Assembly (NCBI GenBank): GCA_963717745.1
Contig: CAVQXJ010000007.1
Location: 409,275 to 473,274, forward strand
DNA length: 64,000 bases
Reading direction: 5' to 3'
From: JACCXG01 sp963717745
GTDB taxonomy: Bacteria; Acidobacteriota; Vicinamibacteria; Vicinamibacterales; 2-12-FULL-66-21
Part shown: positions 16,716-26,351 of the stretch, piece by piece
Numbering within the stretch: position 1 is the stretch's first letter
Layout: the number at the start of each line of letters is the position of its first letter
Notes under the pieces: model-generated
The model's database searches: none
Told to the model about the DNA's origin: nothing
The model's input: the letters and a program-made list of their open reading frames with translations, nothing else
Made by a program: the position numbers and the translations under genes

Positions 16716-16744
16716 AGTGTAGGGAGTTCTCCCTGCGAAGTCAA
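16716..16744 (-). promoter_or_regulatory. Sigma-70-type promoter of the cold-shock gene
   Basis: On the minus strand: TTGACT, a 17-bp spacer, TACACT. The predicted start near 16709 leaves a leader of about 177 nt before the ATG at 16532. Confidence 0.65.
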
Positions 16745-16801
16745 GAAACGCAGGGGGCGTCTTTGTCGTAACAGAAAGGCCCTTCGTGGCAGGATTCACG
16801 G

Positions 16802-17401
16802 GTGCCGATCGTCGTCGGACTGATCCTCGCGGCAGGGCAATCCACCCGGATGGGGCGGCCCAAGGCGCTGTTGCCATCTCCGCACACTGGCCGCACGTTC
16901 GTCACGCAACTGATCAACTCGCTGCAGGACGGAGGCGTCGACCGCGTCGGCGTCGTGGGGCGTCCGACCGACGACGGGCTGCGGCGCGAGATTGCCGGCG
17001 CCGTTCCGCCCGTCGACTTCGTCGACAATCCCTCGCATGAGCTTGGTCAGCTCTCGTCGCTGCTGGCGGGCCTCGCGTACGCCGAGTCACACGGCGCGGC
17101 TGGCGCGCTCGTCGTGCCGGTGGACATGCCGCTGATCAGGGCGGGCACCGTGCGCGCGGCGTTGGAAGCCTTCATGCATCGTGACCGGCCGGTGCTGCGG
17201 GTCACGCATCGCGGGCAGCACGGTCATCCGGTGATCTTCAGCGCCGATCTGTTCGCCGTCCTTCGCAACGCCGATCCCTCGCTGGGCGCTCGAGCGGTCA
17301 TCCGTGAAGACCCGTCCCGGGTCCGCGATCTGGAGGTCGACGATCCGGGCGTGGTACGCGACATCGACCTGCCCGACGAGTACCGCCGCCTGTTCGAGTA
17401 G
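16802..17401 (+). CDS. MobA/MocA-like nucleotidyltransferase
   Basis: A 199-residue NTP-transferase: VVGLILAAGQSTRMGRPKAL is the nucleotide-binding loop (LAAGxSxRMGxxK), and LVVPVDMPLIRAGTVRAALE is the metal-binding DxP region. The RHRGQHGHPVIFS-like stretch (THRGQHGHPVIFS) matches molybdenum cofactor cytidylyl- or guanylyltransferases of the MocA/MobA group. It probably attaches CMP or GMP to molybdopterin, which fits moaD and moaE at 2-3 kb; other sugar nucleotidyltransferases remain possible. Start is GTG. The gene ends just before a large family B hairpin. Confidence 0.83.
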   Translation: MPIVVGLILAAGQSTRMGRPKALLPSPHTGRTFVTQLINSLQDGGVDRVGVVGRPTDDGLRREIAGAVPPVDFVDNPSHELGQLSSLLAGLAYAESHGAAGALVVPVDMPLIRAGTVRAALEAFMHRDRPVLRVTHRGQHGHPVIFSADLFAVLRNADPSLGARAVIREDPSRVRDLEVDDPGVVRDIDLPDEYRRLFE

Positions 17402-17407
17402 GTCTCG

Positions 17408-17575
17408 GTCCGTGATCCGCAGTCCGCGGGTTCGCGGTTCGCGAGCTCGCGGGTTCGACTTGGGGCAATCAGAAGGTCTGATGCCAATCCCATCGGCTCG
17501 TTGCCTCTAATCAGCAGCGACCGCGAACCCGCGAACCCGCGAACCCGCGAACCGCGGAGCCCGGATCACGATCCA
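17408..17575. repeat. Family B palindrome (GCGGGTTC-unit hairpin)
   Basis: The left arm (CGTGATCCGCAGTCCGCGGG, then tandem TTCGCGG units) and the right arm (CGAACCCG units x3, CGAACCGCGG, GGATCACG) pair over about 45 bp. They surround a 60-nt core containing GGGGCAATCAG and GTTGCCTC. A second full copy lies at 36.35-36.52 kb. Confidence 0.8.
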
Positions 17576-17609
17576 GCGGCCTGATTTCATCGTTGGGTGC
17601 GGGTTGACC

Positions 17610-17615
17610 TATCCT
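17610..17615 (+). promoter_or_regulatory. Putative -10 box of a leaderless pssA transcript
   Basis: TATCCT followed by GTCGGC and then GTG, in frame with the phosphatidyltransferase. Confidence 0.45.
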
Positions 17616-17621
17616 GTCGGC

Positions 17622-18251
17622 GTGACCTCACCGCGACGGCATCTCTCGATGCTCCGTTCGTACACGCCCGCCGATGCGCTCACCATCGGCAACGCGAGCT
17701 GCGGCACGATCTCGATTTTCCTGTGTCTCGATTACATCGCCGCGGGCAACCGGCGGCTGTTGTGGATCGCCTTCATCCTGCTGCCGCTCGCGCTGATGTG
17801 CGACGTGCTCGACGGCTACGTGGCGCGGCTGAATCCGCGGCGGCAGTCGGTGCTCGGCGCGGATCTCGATTCGCTGGCGGACGTGATCTCCTTCGGGGTC
17901 GCCCCGGCGGTGCTCGGCTTCACGCTCGGCCTGCAGGGAGGGTGGGACATGGTGTGCCTGACCTACTTCGTGGTGTGCGGCGTCAGCCGTCTGGCCCGAT
18001 TCAACGTCACGGCCTCCGCGCTCGCCGACAGCAGCACCGGCAAGGTGAAGTACTTCGAAGGGACTCCGATCCCGACCAGCATTCTCATCGTCTTCGCGCT
18101 CGGCATCGCCTTCTATCTGAATCGAATCGACGCCAGCCTGTGGGGAGGCGCGCTTCAGATCGGACCGGCGCTCCTGCACCCGCTGTCGCTGGTTTATGCG
18201 GCCAGCGGCAGCGCCATGATTAGCGCCACGCTGCGGATTCCGAAGCCGTGA
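17622..18251 (+). CDS. pssA: CDP-diacylglycerol-serine O-phosphatidyltransferase
   Basis: An integral membrane CDP-alcohol phosphatidyltransferase that makes phosphatidylserine, the precursor of phosphatidylethanolamine. The signature D-x-x-D-G-x-x-A-R-...-G-x-x-x-D-x-x-x-D is present (LMCDVLDGYVARLN, then GADLDSLADVISFGVAPAVL). The YFEGTPIPTS stretch is typical of PssA rather than PgsA. Hydrophobic helices fill the rest. The GTG at 17622 is preferred for its TATCCT box; a TTG at 17604 and an ATG at 17649 (MLRSYTPADALTIGN) are alternatives, the last fitting the family N-terminus well. Confidence 0.9.
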   Translation: MTSPRRHLSMLRSYTPADALTIGNASCGTISIFLCLDYIAAGNRRLLWIAFILLPLALMCDVLDGYVARLNPRRQSVLGADLDSLADVISFGVAPAVLGFTLGLQGGWDMVCLTYFVVCGVSRLARFNVTASALADSSTGKVKYFEGTPIPTSILIVFALGIAFYLNRIDASLWGGALQIGPALLHPLSLVYAASGSAMISATLRIPKP

Positions 18252-18327
18252 GGGAATCCCGAGTCCCGAATCCCGAATCCCGAATCCGAACCCGCGAACC
18301 CGCGAACCCGCGAACCGCGAGCCGCGA
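18251..18327. repeat. GAATCCC and GAACCCGC tandem arrays
   Basis: About five degenerate GAATCCC heptamers run directly into three to four GAACCCGC/GAACCGC units between the convergent pssA and permease genes. This suggests one unit type converting into the other. Confidence 0.65.
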
Positions 18328-18333
18328 TGGATG

Positions 18334-19691
<1,358 letters not shown>

Positions 19692-19695
<4 letters not shown>

Positions 19696-21660
19696 TTGCG
19701 CAGACGGAAGGCGACCACGTGATCGCCGGCGCCCCAGGCGCCGCCGCCGCCGGCCGTGATCGCGACGAACTGCTCGCCGGACGCCAGACGATAACTCATC
19801 GGCGTGGCCTTGCCGCTCTCCGGCAACGGCCCTTTCCACAGCTCGCGGCCGCTCTCGACGTCGAACGCGTGAAGGGAGCGATCGAGCGCGGCGCCGATGA
19901 ACACCAGACCGCCGGCAGTGACGATCGGCCCGCCGAGATTCGGGGATCCCCACTCCGCGGACACCCGGCCCGCGAGCTCCGGCGGGGCCAGTCGTTCGAT
20001 CGATCCCAGCGGCACGTTCCAGCGGATGGCGCCGGTCTTCAAGTCGACCGCGACCAGGCTGCCGAAGGGCGGCGGGGTGCACGGCAGGCGCGACGGCGCC
20101 AGCAGCATCCGCCGCCGCATGACGTAGGGCGTGCCGTGCATCATGTTGTATTCGTAGTCGTCGCCCATCCGCTGTTCGCCGGCCTTGGCGCGCGCGAGAT
20201 CGAAGCCCTCGCGCGGCAGCAACTGCACCATCGCCGCGAGCCGGTTGACCGGCACGACCACGAGCTGACGGACCGGATCGATGGCGACGCCGCCCCAGTG
20301 CGCGCCGCCGATGTTCGAAGGCATCATCAGCGTCCCCTTGACGCTCGGCGGGGTGAAGACGCCCTCGTTCCGCAATCCGCGCATCACGCTCCGGCAGGCC
20401 TCACGATCCGCGTCCGAAACCCCCCACACGTCGTCGGCGGTGAAGCGATGCGGGCTGAGCGGCGGCGTGAGAGTCGTGAACGGCTGGGTGGCGGCTGCCT
20501 GCTCGAGCGGCACGTCGCTCGCCGGGACCGGCCGCTCCTCGATCGGGAACAGCGGCGCGCCGGTCTCGCGATGCAGCACGAACAGCATGCCGGTCTTGGT
20601 CGCCAGGACGATCGCCGGCACGCTCTTGCCGTCTCGCGTCAGCGTGACGAGCGCCGGTGGCGACGCGTTGTCGTAGTCCCAGAGATCGTGGTGGACCGTC
20701 TGGAAGGCCCAGACCAGCGCGCCGGTGGACGCGTTCAGCGCGACCAGCGAGTTGGCGTAGCGGTTGTGCCCGAGCCGCAGGCCGCCGTAGTAATCGGGTG
20801 CGGCGCTGCCGGTGGGCACGAACACGAGCCCGCGCTCCGGATCGGCGGCGAGCACTGACCACGCATTTGCGGCGCCCGTCCTCTCGTGCACGGCCGGGCC
20901 ACGCCACTCGGCGTAGGCGGGATCGCCGGGAACCTGCGGGACCGGGTCCCAGGACCACCGCCGGACGCCGGTCCGCGCGTCGTAGGCGCGCACCTCACCG
21001 CTGGGGAGGTCCGGCCGGGTATTGTCCGCGACCGACGAACCAGTGATGACCAGATCGTTGACGACCAGCGGGGGAGAGGTGATCGAGTAGGCGCCCGGCT
21101 CGAAGGGGGCGATGCGGAGCCCCACCTTCAGATCGATCATGCCCCGCTCGCCGAAGCCCGGGCAGACGCGGCCGTCGCGGGCGTCGATCGCGAAGAGCTG
21201 CGACTGCGCGGTGGCGACGAAGATCCGGCGGCGGCAGACGGCGTCGGCGCCGGCCAGAGGGTCGAGCCACATGGAGACGCCGCGGCTGGCGAAGTCGCCG
21301 TAGCTGACGTCGCGCGCAATGCCGGGATCGAACGTCCAGCGCTCGACGCCCGTCGCCGCATCGAGCGCGATCACCCGCCCGAGCGGCGTACCGACGAACA
21401 TCGTCCCCTCGACCACGAGAGGCGTGGCCTCGAACGCGGTCGGCTTGCGGGTCGCGAACCGGCGATCCGTTTCCCCGGTGCGGTAGGTCCAGGCGACCTC
21501 GAGGCGATCGATGTTCTGCCGGCTGATTTCGGAGCGCGGGGAGGTAGCGCGTCCCTTCGATGTCGCGCCCGTTGGCGGTCCATCCGACTTCCTGGGCGTG
21601 AAGCGTGGCGGTCGCGAGCACCGCCATCAGCGCGGCGGTTTCTCGTTTCATCTGAAGCAT
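19692..21660 (-). CDS. PQQ-dependent dehydrogenase, quinoprotein type (frameshifted)
   Basis: An eight-bladed propeller quinoprotein with a signal peptide (MKRETAALMAVLATATLHAQ) and the family opening WTANGRDIEGTRYLP. A one-base insertion near 21540 shifts the frame; the other frame continues SEISRQNIDRLEVAWTYRTG and VEGTMFVGTPLGRVIALDAA. PQQ-propeller features include YDARTGVRRWSWDPVP, FQTVHHDLWDYDNASPPALV and GGAHWGGVAIDP. No haem c motif (CxxCH) was seen, so electrons would pass to another carrier. The family resembles membrane-associated glucose or polyol dehydrogenases; the substrate is unknown. A second PQQ-like gene lies directly upstream and a permease downstream. Confidence 0.85.
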
Positions 21661-21680
21661 CGACGGTCCCGCTCTCCTGG

Positions 21681-23105
21681 CTACCGCGTACCGAACGCGT
21701 AGAGCGCGGCGGACGTGCGCACGTAGATGCGGCTGTCGGCAAACGCCGGCGTGGCATACGAATCTTCGCCGAGCTGGTTGATCGCCAGCGGCGTGAAATC
21801 GCCGCCCGGCGCGACCACGACGATCGCGCCGGCCTCGGTGGTGAAGAAGATGTGGCCGTCGGCGGCGATCGGCGACGCGAAGTGCGGCCCGAGTGCGCCG
21901 GTCAGGCGTCCCTGCTTGATCACCGCACCGGTCTCCGGGTTCAAGGTCGTGATGATGCCGTTGTCGTTCACCATGTAGAGCACGCCCTCATACAGCAACG
22001 GCGACGGCAGCTGCGGCACACTGCGCTGATACTTCCACCGCACCGCGGACTCGGTCACGTCGCCGCTGCCGCCCAGCCGGATCGCCAGCATCCCGTTCTC
22101 GGAATCGAGCGCGGCCCGGTAGTACTCCCATTCGGCCGGGGTCAGCGATCCGTTGGCGTCGAGATCGACGGCATCGAACCACCACGCGGGGGTGTATTTC
22201 GGAAATTCCGGCTTGGTCAGGACTTTGTCCCCGTTCGCGTCAGCCGTTTTCCACACCTCCTCGGCCGCCGGGACATCGATCTTGTTGCCGGGATCGTTGA
22301 CCGGTGCGCCGTATCCGTTGACGTAGATCGTGCCGTTGCCGATGACCGGCGTCGACTTCATCTCGAACGACAGCCCCCGGACCCACCAGATCTTGCGTCC
22401 GGTCGCGGCGTCGTAGGACGTCAGCAGGAAGGAGCCAGGCACCACGATCTGATCGCGGCCGTCCGGGCCGCGCCAGACGATCGGCGTGGAGTGCCCGCTC
22501 TTGGCTTCCGGCCGATCGACACGCCATTTCACGCGGCCGCTGCGCTTGTCCACCGCCATGATGAACGAGCCGACACTCTGGTCGCAGACCAGCACGACCA
22601 GGTCGCCGACGATGACCGGCGAGGCGCCCATGCCGTAGATATTGCTGAACGGTCCGAGCGGCATCGCCCACCGCTGCTCGCCGGCCGTGTTGTAGGCGAT
22701 GAGACCGTAATCGGGAAAGAACACGTAGACGCCGTTCCGTTCGACGGCGGGGCTCGGCGAGGCCGGGTTGTTGCGCTTGTCGACGACCCGGGTCTTCACG
22801 GACGGTGCGGCACGGTCCCACACCACCCGTCCGGTCGCGCGATCGATCGCGAGCGTCACGAGCGCGCCGGCGCGGAGGCCGGTCAGATAGATCCGATCCT
22901 CGAGCAGGATCGGCGATGAATGTCCCTGCGGCACCGGCAGCCGCCACAGCTGATTGCGCGACGGTCCGAACTCGGTGGGGACGCCGGTGGCCGACGACAC
23001 GCCGGATCCGTTCGGGCCTCGGAACCGGGACCAGTCGGGCGGACCCGCCGCGACCAGTGTCGACATGGCCACGGCCAGCCATGCCACGCCAGCGGCGCCG
23101 GCCAC
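21681..23105 (-). CDS. PQQ-like beta-propeller protein with EF-hand insertion
   Basis: A secreted propeller of the outer-membrane-assembly/PQQ-like type: DWSRFRGPNGSGVSSATGVP at the start, then repeated blades such as AYNTAGEQRWAMPLG, DKRSGRVKWRVD and NPETGAVIKQGRL. Between blades a pair of EF-hand calcium loops is inserted (DANGDKVLTKPEF and DLDANGSLTPAEWE). The N-terminus is uncertain: the frame is open upstream into the TonB-C gene, the first plausible start with a signal-like helix is GTG at 23105, and an indel near 23110-23140 could hide an ATG (MLPFAVDNG in another frame). Catalytic PQQ use is not assured; many relatives are structural. Confidence 0.82.
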   Translation of the reverse strand: MAGAAGVAWLAVAMSTLVAAGPPDWSRFRGPNGSGVSSATGVPTEFGPSRNQLWRLPVPQGHSSPILLEDRIYLTGLRAGALVTLAIDRATGRVVWDRAAPSVKTRVVDKRNNPASPSPAVERNGVYVFFPDYGLIAYNTAGEQRWAMPLGPFSNIYGMGASPVIVGDLVVLVCDQSVGSFIMAVDKRSGRVKWRVDRPEAKSGHSTPIVWRGPDGRDQIVVPGSFLLTSYDAATGRKIWWVRGLSFEMKSTPVIGNGTIYVNGYGAPVNDPGNKIDVPAAEEVWKTADANGDKVLTKPEFPKYTPAWWFDAVDLDANGSLTPAEWEYYRAALDSENGMLAIRLGGSGDVTESAVRWKYQRSVPQLPSPLLYEGVLYMVNDNGIITTLNPETGAVIKQGRLTGALGPHFASPIAADGHIFFTTEAGAIVVVAPGGDFTPLAINQLGEDSYATPAFADSRIYVRTSAALYAFGTR

Positions 23106-23152
23106 CAGCGCCGCCCGTTGTCGACGGCGAACGGAAGCAATGGGTGGAGCGG

Positions 23153-23527
23153 CTACTGCAGCTTGAAGGTCATCTCGACGTTGACGCGCACCGCCACCGG
23201 CTTCCCGTCTTTCGTTCCAGGTTTGAACAGCCATTTTTTCATCGCGATCACGGCCTGATCATCGAGACCGTACTTCTGATCGAGCGATTTTGTCACCGTT
23301 ACCTCGCCCACGGTGCCATCGTCCTTGACGACGACGCTCATCTCGATGAGGCCTTGGATTCCCGCTTTCTTCGCTTCGGGAGTGTAGTCCGGCTTCACTT
23401 CGCGAAGCACCATCGGGATTGCCACACCCCCCTTGGGTTCGTGGACGATCTCCTGCGCCCGGGCAATTCCGGCGGCCGCCAGCAGGCACAGCGTTCCGAA
23501 CGCGATCCGTCGAGTCTTCATGGTCAT
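23153..23527 (-). CDS. Energy transducer TonB C-terminal domain protein
   Basis: A 124-residue secreted protein: signal peptide (RRIAFGTLCLLAAAGIARAQ) and one TonB C-terminal domain (EVKPDYTPEAKKAGIQGLIE, VVVKDDGTVGEVTVTKSLD, MKKWLFKPGTKDGKPV). It lacks the transmembrane anchor plus proline-rich linker of true TonB, as is common in acidobacterial genomes, where such domains stand alone. It may work in the periplasm on outer-membrane receptors, or only share the fold. AGGAG lies 7 nt upstream of the ATG. It sits between the hydrolase and the PQQ-like genes in one minus-strand cluster. Confidence 0.87.
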   Translation of the reverse strand: MTMKTRRIAFGTLCLLAAAGIARAQEIVHEPKGGVAIPMVLREVKPDYTPEAKKAGIQGLIEMSVVVKDDGTVGEVTVTKSLDQKYGLDDQAVIAMKKWLFKPGTKDGKPVAVRVNVEMTFKLQ

Positions 23528-23608
23528 GCACGCGCTCCTTTTCGACAGCGGCCGTTTAGACGCCGGGCAGCCGATTATGGCCGACCGGAGGGCGAATCCG
23601 GCTCCGCG

Positions 23609-24898
23609 TCAGTAGCGGGAGGCGATCCACCGCGCGACATAGTTGAAGAAATTCTTCGTGGCGTTGCCGAACTGTCCTTTCTGCGCCTCACAGTCGGTGC
23701 AGGGCCCGATGTTGTGCGTGGCCCCTTCGACGACGATGAAGTCCTTGTCGCGGCTGGCGGCCATTTCGTAGAGCTGCTCGTTGTCGCGGAGGCCGGTATT
23801 GCCGCCCATCGCCGCCACCAGCAGCGGGACGCCGATCTGGCCGACCGCGCACGGGGTCGAGGCGTTGCTCGAGCACCAGTCGATGCCGGTCATCGAGTTG
23901 GTCGAGCGGATGGCATTCGCGGTCAGGAAAGAGCGCAGCGTCAGCAGCCGGGCCCCCTCGAACCGCGCGTTCTGCTCCGGGCCCGGCACCGTGGGCGGGC
24001 GGGACGTCTTGACGATTTCGGTGACGATCGTTCCGTTGTTCTTGAGGTGTTTGCGGGGTGCCGTGGTGGCGCTCGCCTCGGTGGGTTCGGCGAGGCGCGC
24101 GCCGGCGGCGCGGACGATCAGGAACAGATTGTCGTCGGGAAACGGTCCCGCCGTTCCCAGCCGATTGGCCTGATCGATGGCCGCGTCGAGCAGCCGGTTC
24201 ATGCGCGCCGACTGCGCCGCGGCGTATTGCTGTTTGAACTCCGGCGAGTAGGTCGACCCCTTCGGGTTGTAGCCGTTCACGGGATTGAAGGGATCGAGGG
24301 CCGGGTCGATGCCGGCAGGATCGCCTTCGGCCTTCACCGCGGGATTCAACCCCCGGAGCAGGCCGATCGGGTTGCCGAGCGAGGCGTCGACCAGGATCAG
24401 GCCGTCGGCTTTCGGCAGGTTCGCCAGACTGTCTCCGCATCGCGTCAGCCGCTCCGCGCTGTTGCAGTAGGCCGTGCCCTTTTCGGCGACCGCCTGATAG
24501 AAGCTGAGCGTCGCCGCGCCGCCGCTGTGTCCGAGCAGGATCACTTTGCGGACGCCACGCTCGCGGCGGAGGTACTCGACGCCGGTCTTGACGTCCTGCG
24601 CAATCACTTCCCAGATCACCGAGGCTTCGTTGTTGTCGAACCGCGAGTTCATCGTGAGCACGAGAAACCCGCGGCTGGCCAGCTCCCGGGCGGCGATGTG
24701 CCCGAGGTAGTTGTTGACGCGATGGATCAGCAGCACCGCGACGTCGCGCTCGCGTGAGGGCTCGGGGCGGTAGAGCGCGCCTTTGACGGTGAAGGGATCG
24801 AACTGGACGTAAGTGGGTGGGATCTGGGCGGCCGCCCGGTGTGCCGACACTAGACATACCAATACTGTCAGGACGACAGAGAAGGCTCGGGCAGTCAT
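23609..24898 (-). CDS. Secreted alpha/beta hydrolase
   Basis: A 429-residue exported hydrolase: signal peptide (AFSVVLTVLVCLVSAHRAAA), VAVLLIHRVNNYLG near the oxyanion strand, nucleophile elbow VILLGHSGGAATLSFY (GHSGG), and a late His in VVEGATHNIGPC. It holds two cysteine pairs (CNSAERLTRC and CTDC) that could form disulfides. A TATTAG box lies 7 nt before the ATG and could give a leaderless message. The substrate is unknown; esterase or lactonase activity is a reasonable guess. It heads the minus-strand cluster that continues with TonB-C and the quinoproteins. Confidence 0.85.
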   Translation of the reverse strand: MTARAFSVVLTVLVCLVSAHRAAAQIPPTYVQFDPFTVKGALYRPEPSRERDVAVLLIHRVNNYLGHIAARELASRGFLVLTMNSRFDNNEASVIWEVIAQDVKTGVEYLRRERGVRKVILLGHSGGAATLSFYQAVAEKGTAYCNSAERLTRCGDSLANLPKADGLILVDASLGNPIGLLRGLNPAVKAEGDPAGIDPALDPFNPVNGYNPKGSTYSPEFKQQYAAAQSARMNRLLDAAIDQANRLGTAGPFPDDNLFLIVRAAGARLAEPTEASATTAPRKHLKNNGTIVTEIVKTSRPPTVPGPEQNARFEGARLLTLRSFLTANAIRSTNSMTGIDWCSSNASTPCAVGQIGVPLLVAAMGGNTGLRDNEQLYEMAASRDKDFIVVEGATHNIGPCTDCEAQKGQFGNATKNFFNYVARWIASRY

Positions 24899-25041
24899 GA
24901 GCGCACTAATAGTGCCCTACACGCTGGCTGGCGCGCCATGCACTCAGGATTCAGGCTCTCTTTGGTCCACGTGGAGAGCTCGGGTGCTTTTTGGCCAGGA
25001 ATTTACACTCATAAGCCCTGGTAGAGCTGGAGGGCCGCCCG

Positions 25042-25047
25042 TACAAT
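25042..25047 (+). promoter_or_regulatory. Putative -10 box of a leaderless lipoprotein transcript
   Basis: TACAAT followed by CACTCA and then the ATG of the PKD lipoprotein: the same 6-nt gap as at fumA and moaE. Confidence 0.55.
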
Positions 25048-25053
25048 CACTCA

Positions 25054-26278
25054 ATGCGCTTTGCCCGCCGGATGCTCGTGTTTCTAGTCCTCGCGTCGGC
25101 GGGTTGCAGCGACGGTCCATCGACGCAGCCGACGCCTGTCCCTGAGACGCCATCCGCCGGACCAACGGCCGCGTTCACGCTGACCGTCGACAGCGCCGGC
25201 TCGCAGGAAGCGATCGCGGGCCTGTCGAATGTCACGGTCGACGCCAGCGCGTCCACCGGCGCAGGCATCCGCGTCGAGGTCGCGTTCGGTGATGGCGACA
25301 CTGCGACGACGGCGGTCGCGCGGCATGTCTACCGCGCGCCTGGATCCTTCACGATCACCGTGACGGTCACGGACGATGCAGGACGGAAGACCACGACCAC
25401 GCGGCAACTGGTGGTCGCGTCGGCGCTCGGTCGCTGGGTCCACAGCGGCTTCATCACCGGCGCAACGAGGTCGAAGTCCGCACGCTGCTGCTGATGGCGC
25501 AGGACGGCCTGACCGTGCGCGGAGCGCTCACCAGGGATGGCAACCGTACGATCCCGGTGACCGGCACGCTCAACGAGGATCGCGCGGTCCGGCTGGTGCT
25601 CGAGGATGGATCCGAAGTGCTCGAAGGCCCGATCCCCTCGGTGTTCAGCACGCTGACGACCTGGCCGCTGACCTCGCGCGGTGGGTCGATCGATGGACAG
25701 CCGCTCGCATTTACTCGTGTCGCCGGGGAGGTGACGGGGGCGGCGCCGGACGCGGTGCTGGGCATGCGGTTCTTCAGCTTCGGCGCGCCGTTCGCCGTGA
25801 AGCAGATCAGCCCGGTGCTGTTCGACGGCTCGAACTCGCGCGGCGAGGGGCTGAGCTACTACCTCGAGTTCGGTGATGGGCAGTCTGTGACGACGGCCAG
25901 TGCGACGCATCCGATGCAGAAGGAGGGCACCTACGTCGCGCGGCTCACGGTCGTGGATCGGTTCGGGCGGTCGGACGCGGAGAGTCGTGAGTTCCAGGCG
26001 TGGACGCTCGTCACCGCCGGCGGGTACAACGAGTGGTCTGGCGGCATCTACAACGGACCCGCCACCCCTACCCCAGCGCACCTCGTCTTCCAAACGCAAG
26101 AAGGCACCAATGTGTCAGGGGTTCAACGTCGATTCCCCAGTGGTGTCCGCGCAGATTTGCCGTTCACTGGAACCGTCAATGCCGACGGACAGGTGCGGCT
26201 TCAGTTCGCCGACCCGGCGGAGACGTTGACGGGCACGATGACGCTGCCGGGCTTCGGACGAGCTGGAGCAACAGTTAG
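25054..26278 (+). CDS. PKD-domain lipoprotein (frameshifted)
   Basis: A lipobox (VLVLASAGCSDGPS-like, cysteine at about residue 18) follows a short hydrophobic start, so the protein is lipid-anchored. Two PKD-like beta-sandwich domains are visible: one at residues 40-120 (DASASTGAGIRVEVAFGDGD and VTVTDDAGRKTTTTR), another after LFDGSNSRGEGLSYYLEFGD. A single-base deletion near 25462 shifts the frame; downstream text resumes as NEVEVRTLLLMAQDGLTV. The 3' end is uncertain because the frame changes again near 26255. The stop at 26276-26278 (TSWSNS then TAG) is the most sensible, while an open frame to 26441 looks like antisense of the peroxidase. PKD domains usually bind glycans or proteins outside the cell. 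Confidence 0.7.
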
Positions 26279-26351
26279 AGCTGAGGTTTCATGGCGGTCC
26301 CTTCGACGGCCAGATGCTTCAGAGCCTACTGGCGAAAGGGGTACCGAACCC

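Noticed and set aside
17408..17575. Possible CRISPR array in the GCGGGTTC/CGAACCCG repeats
   Set aside because: Units are 7-8 bp without spacers, arranged as facing arms around one core; no cas genes in the window.
20886..24757. Two very long plus-strand frames opposite the quinoprotein cluster
   Set aside because: Shadow frames of PQQ-like and hydrolase genes; no family text and atypical composition.
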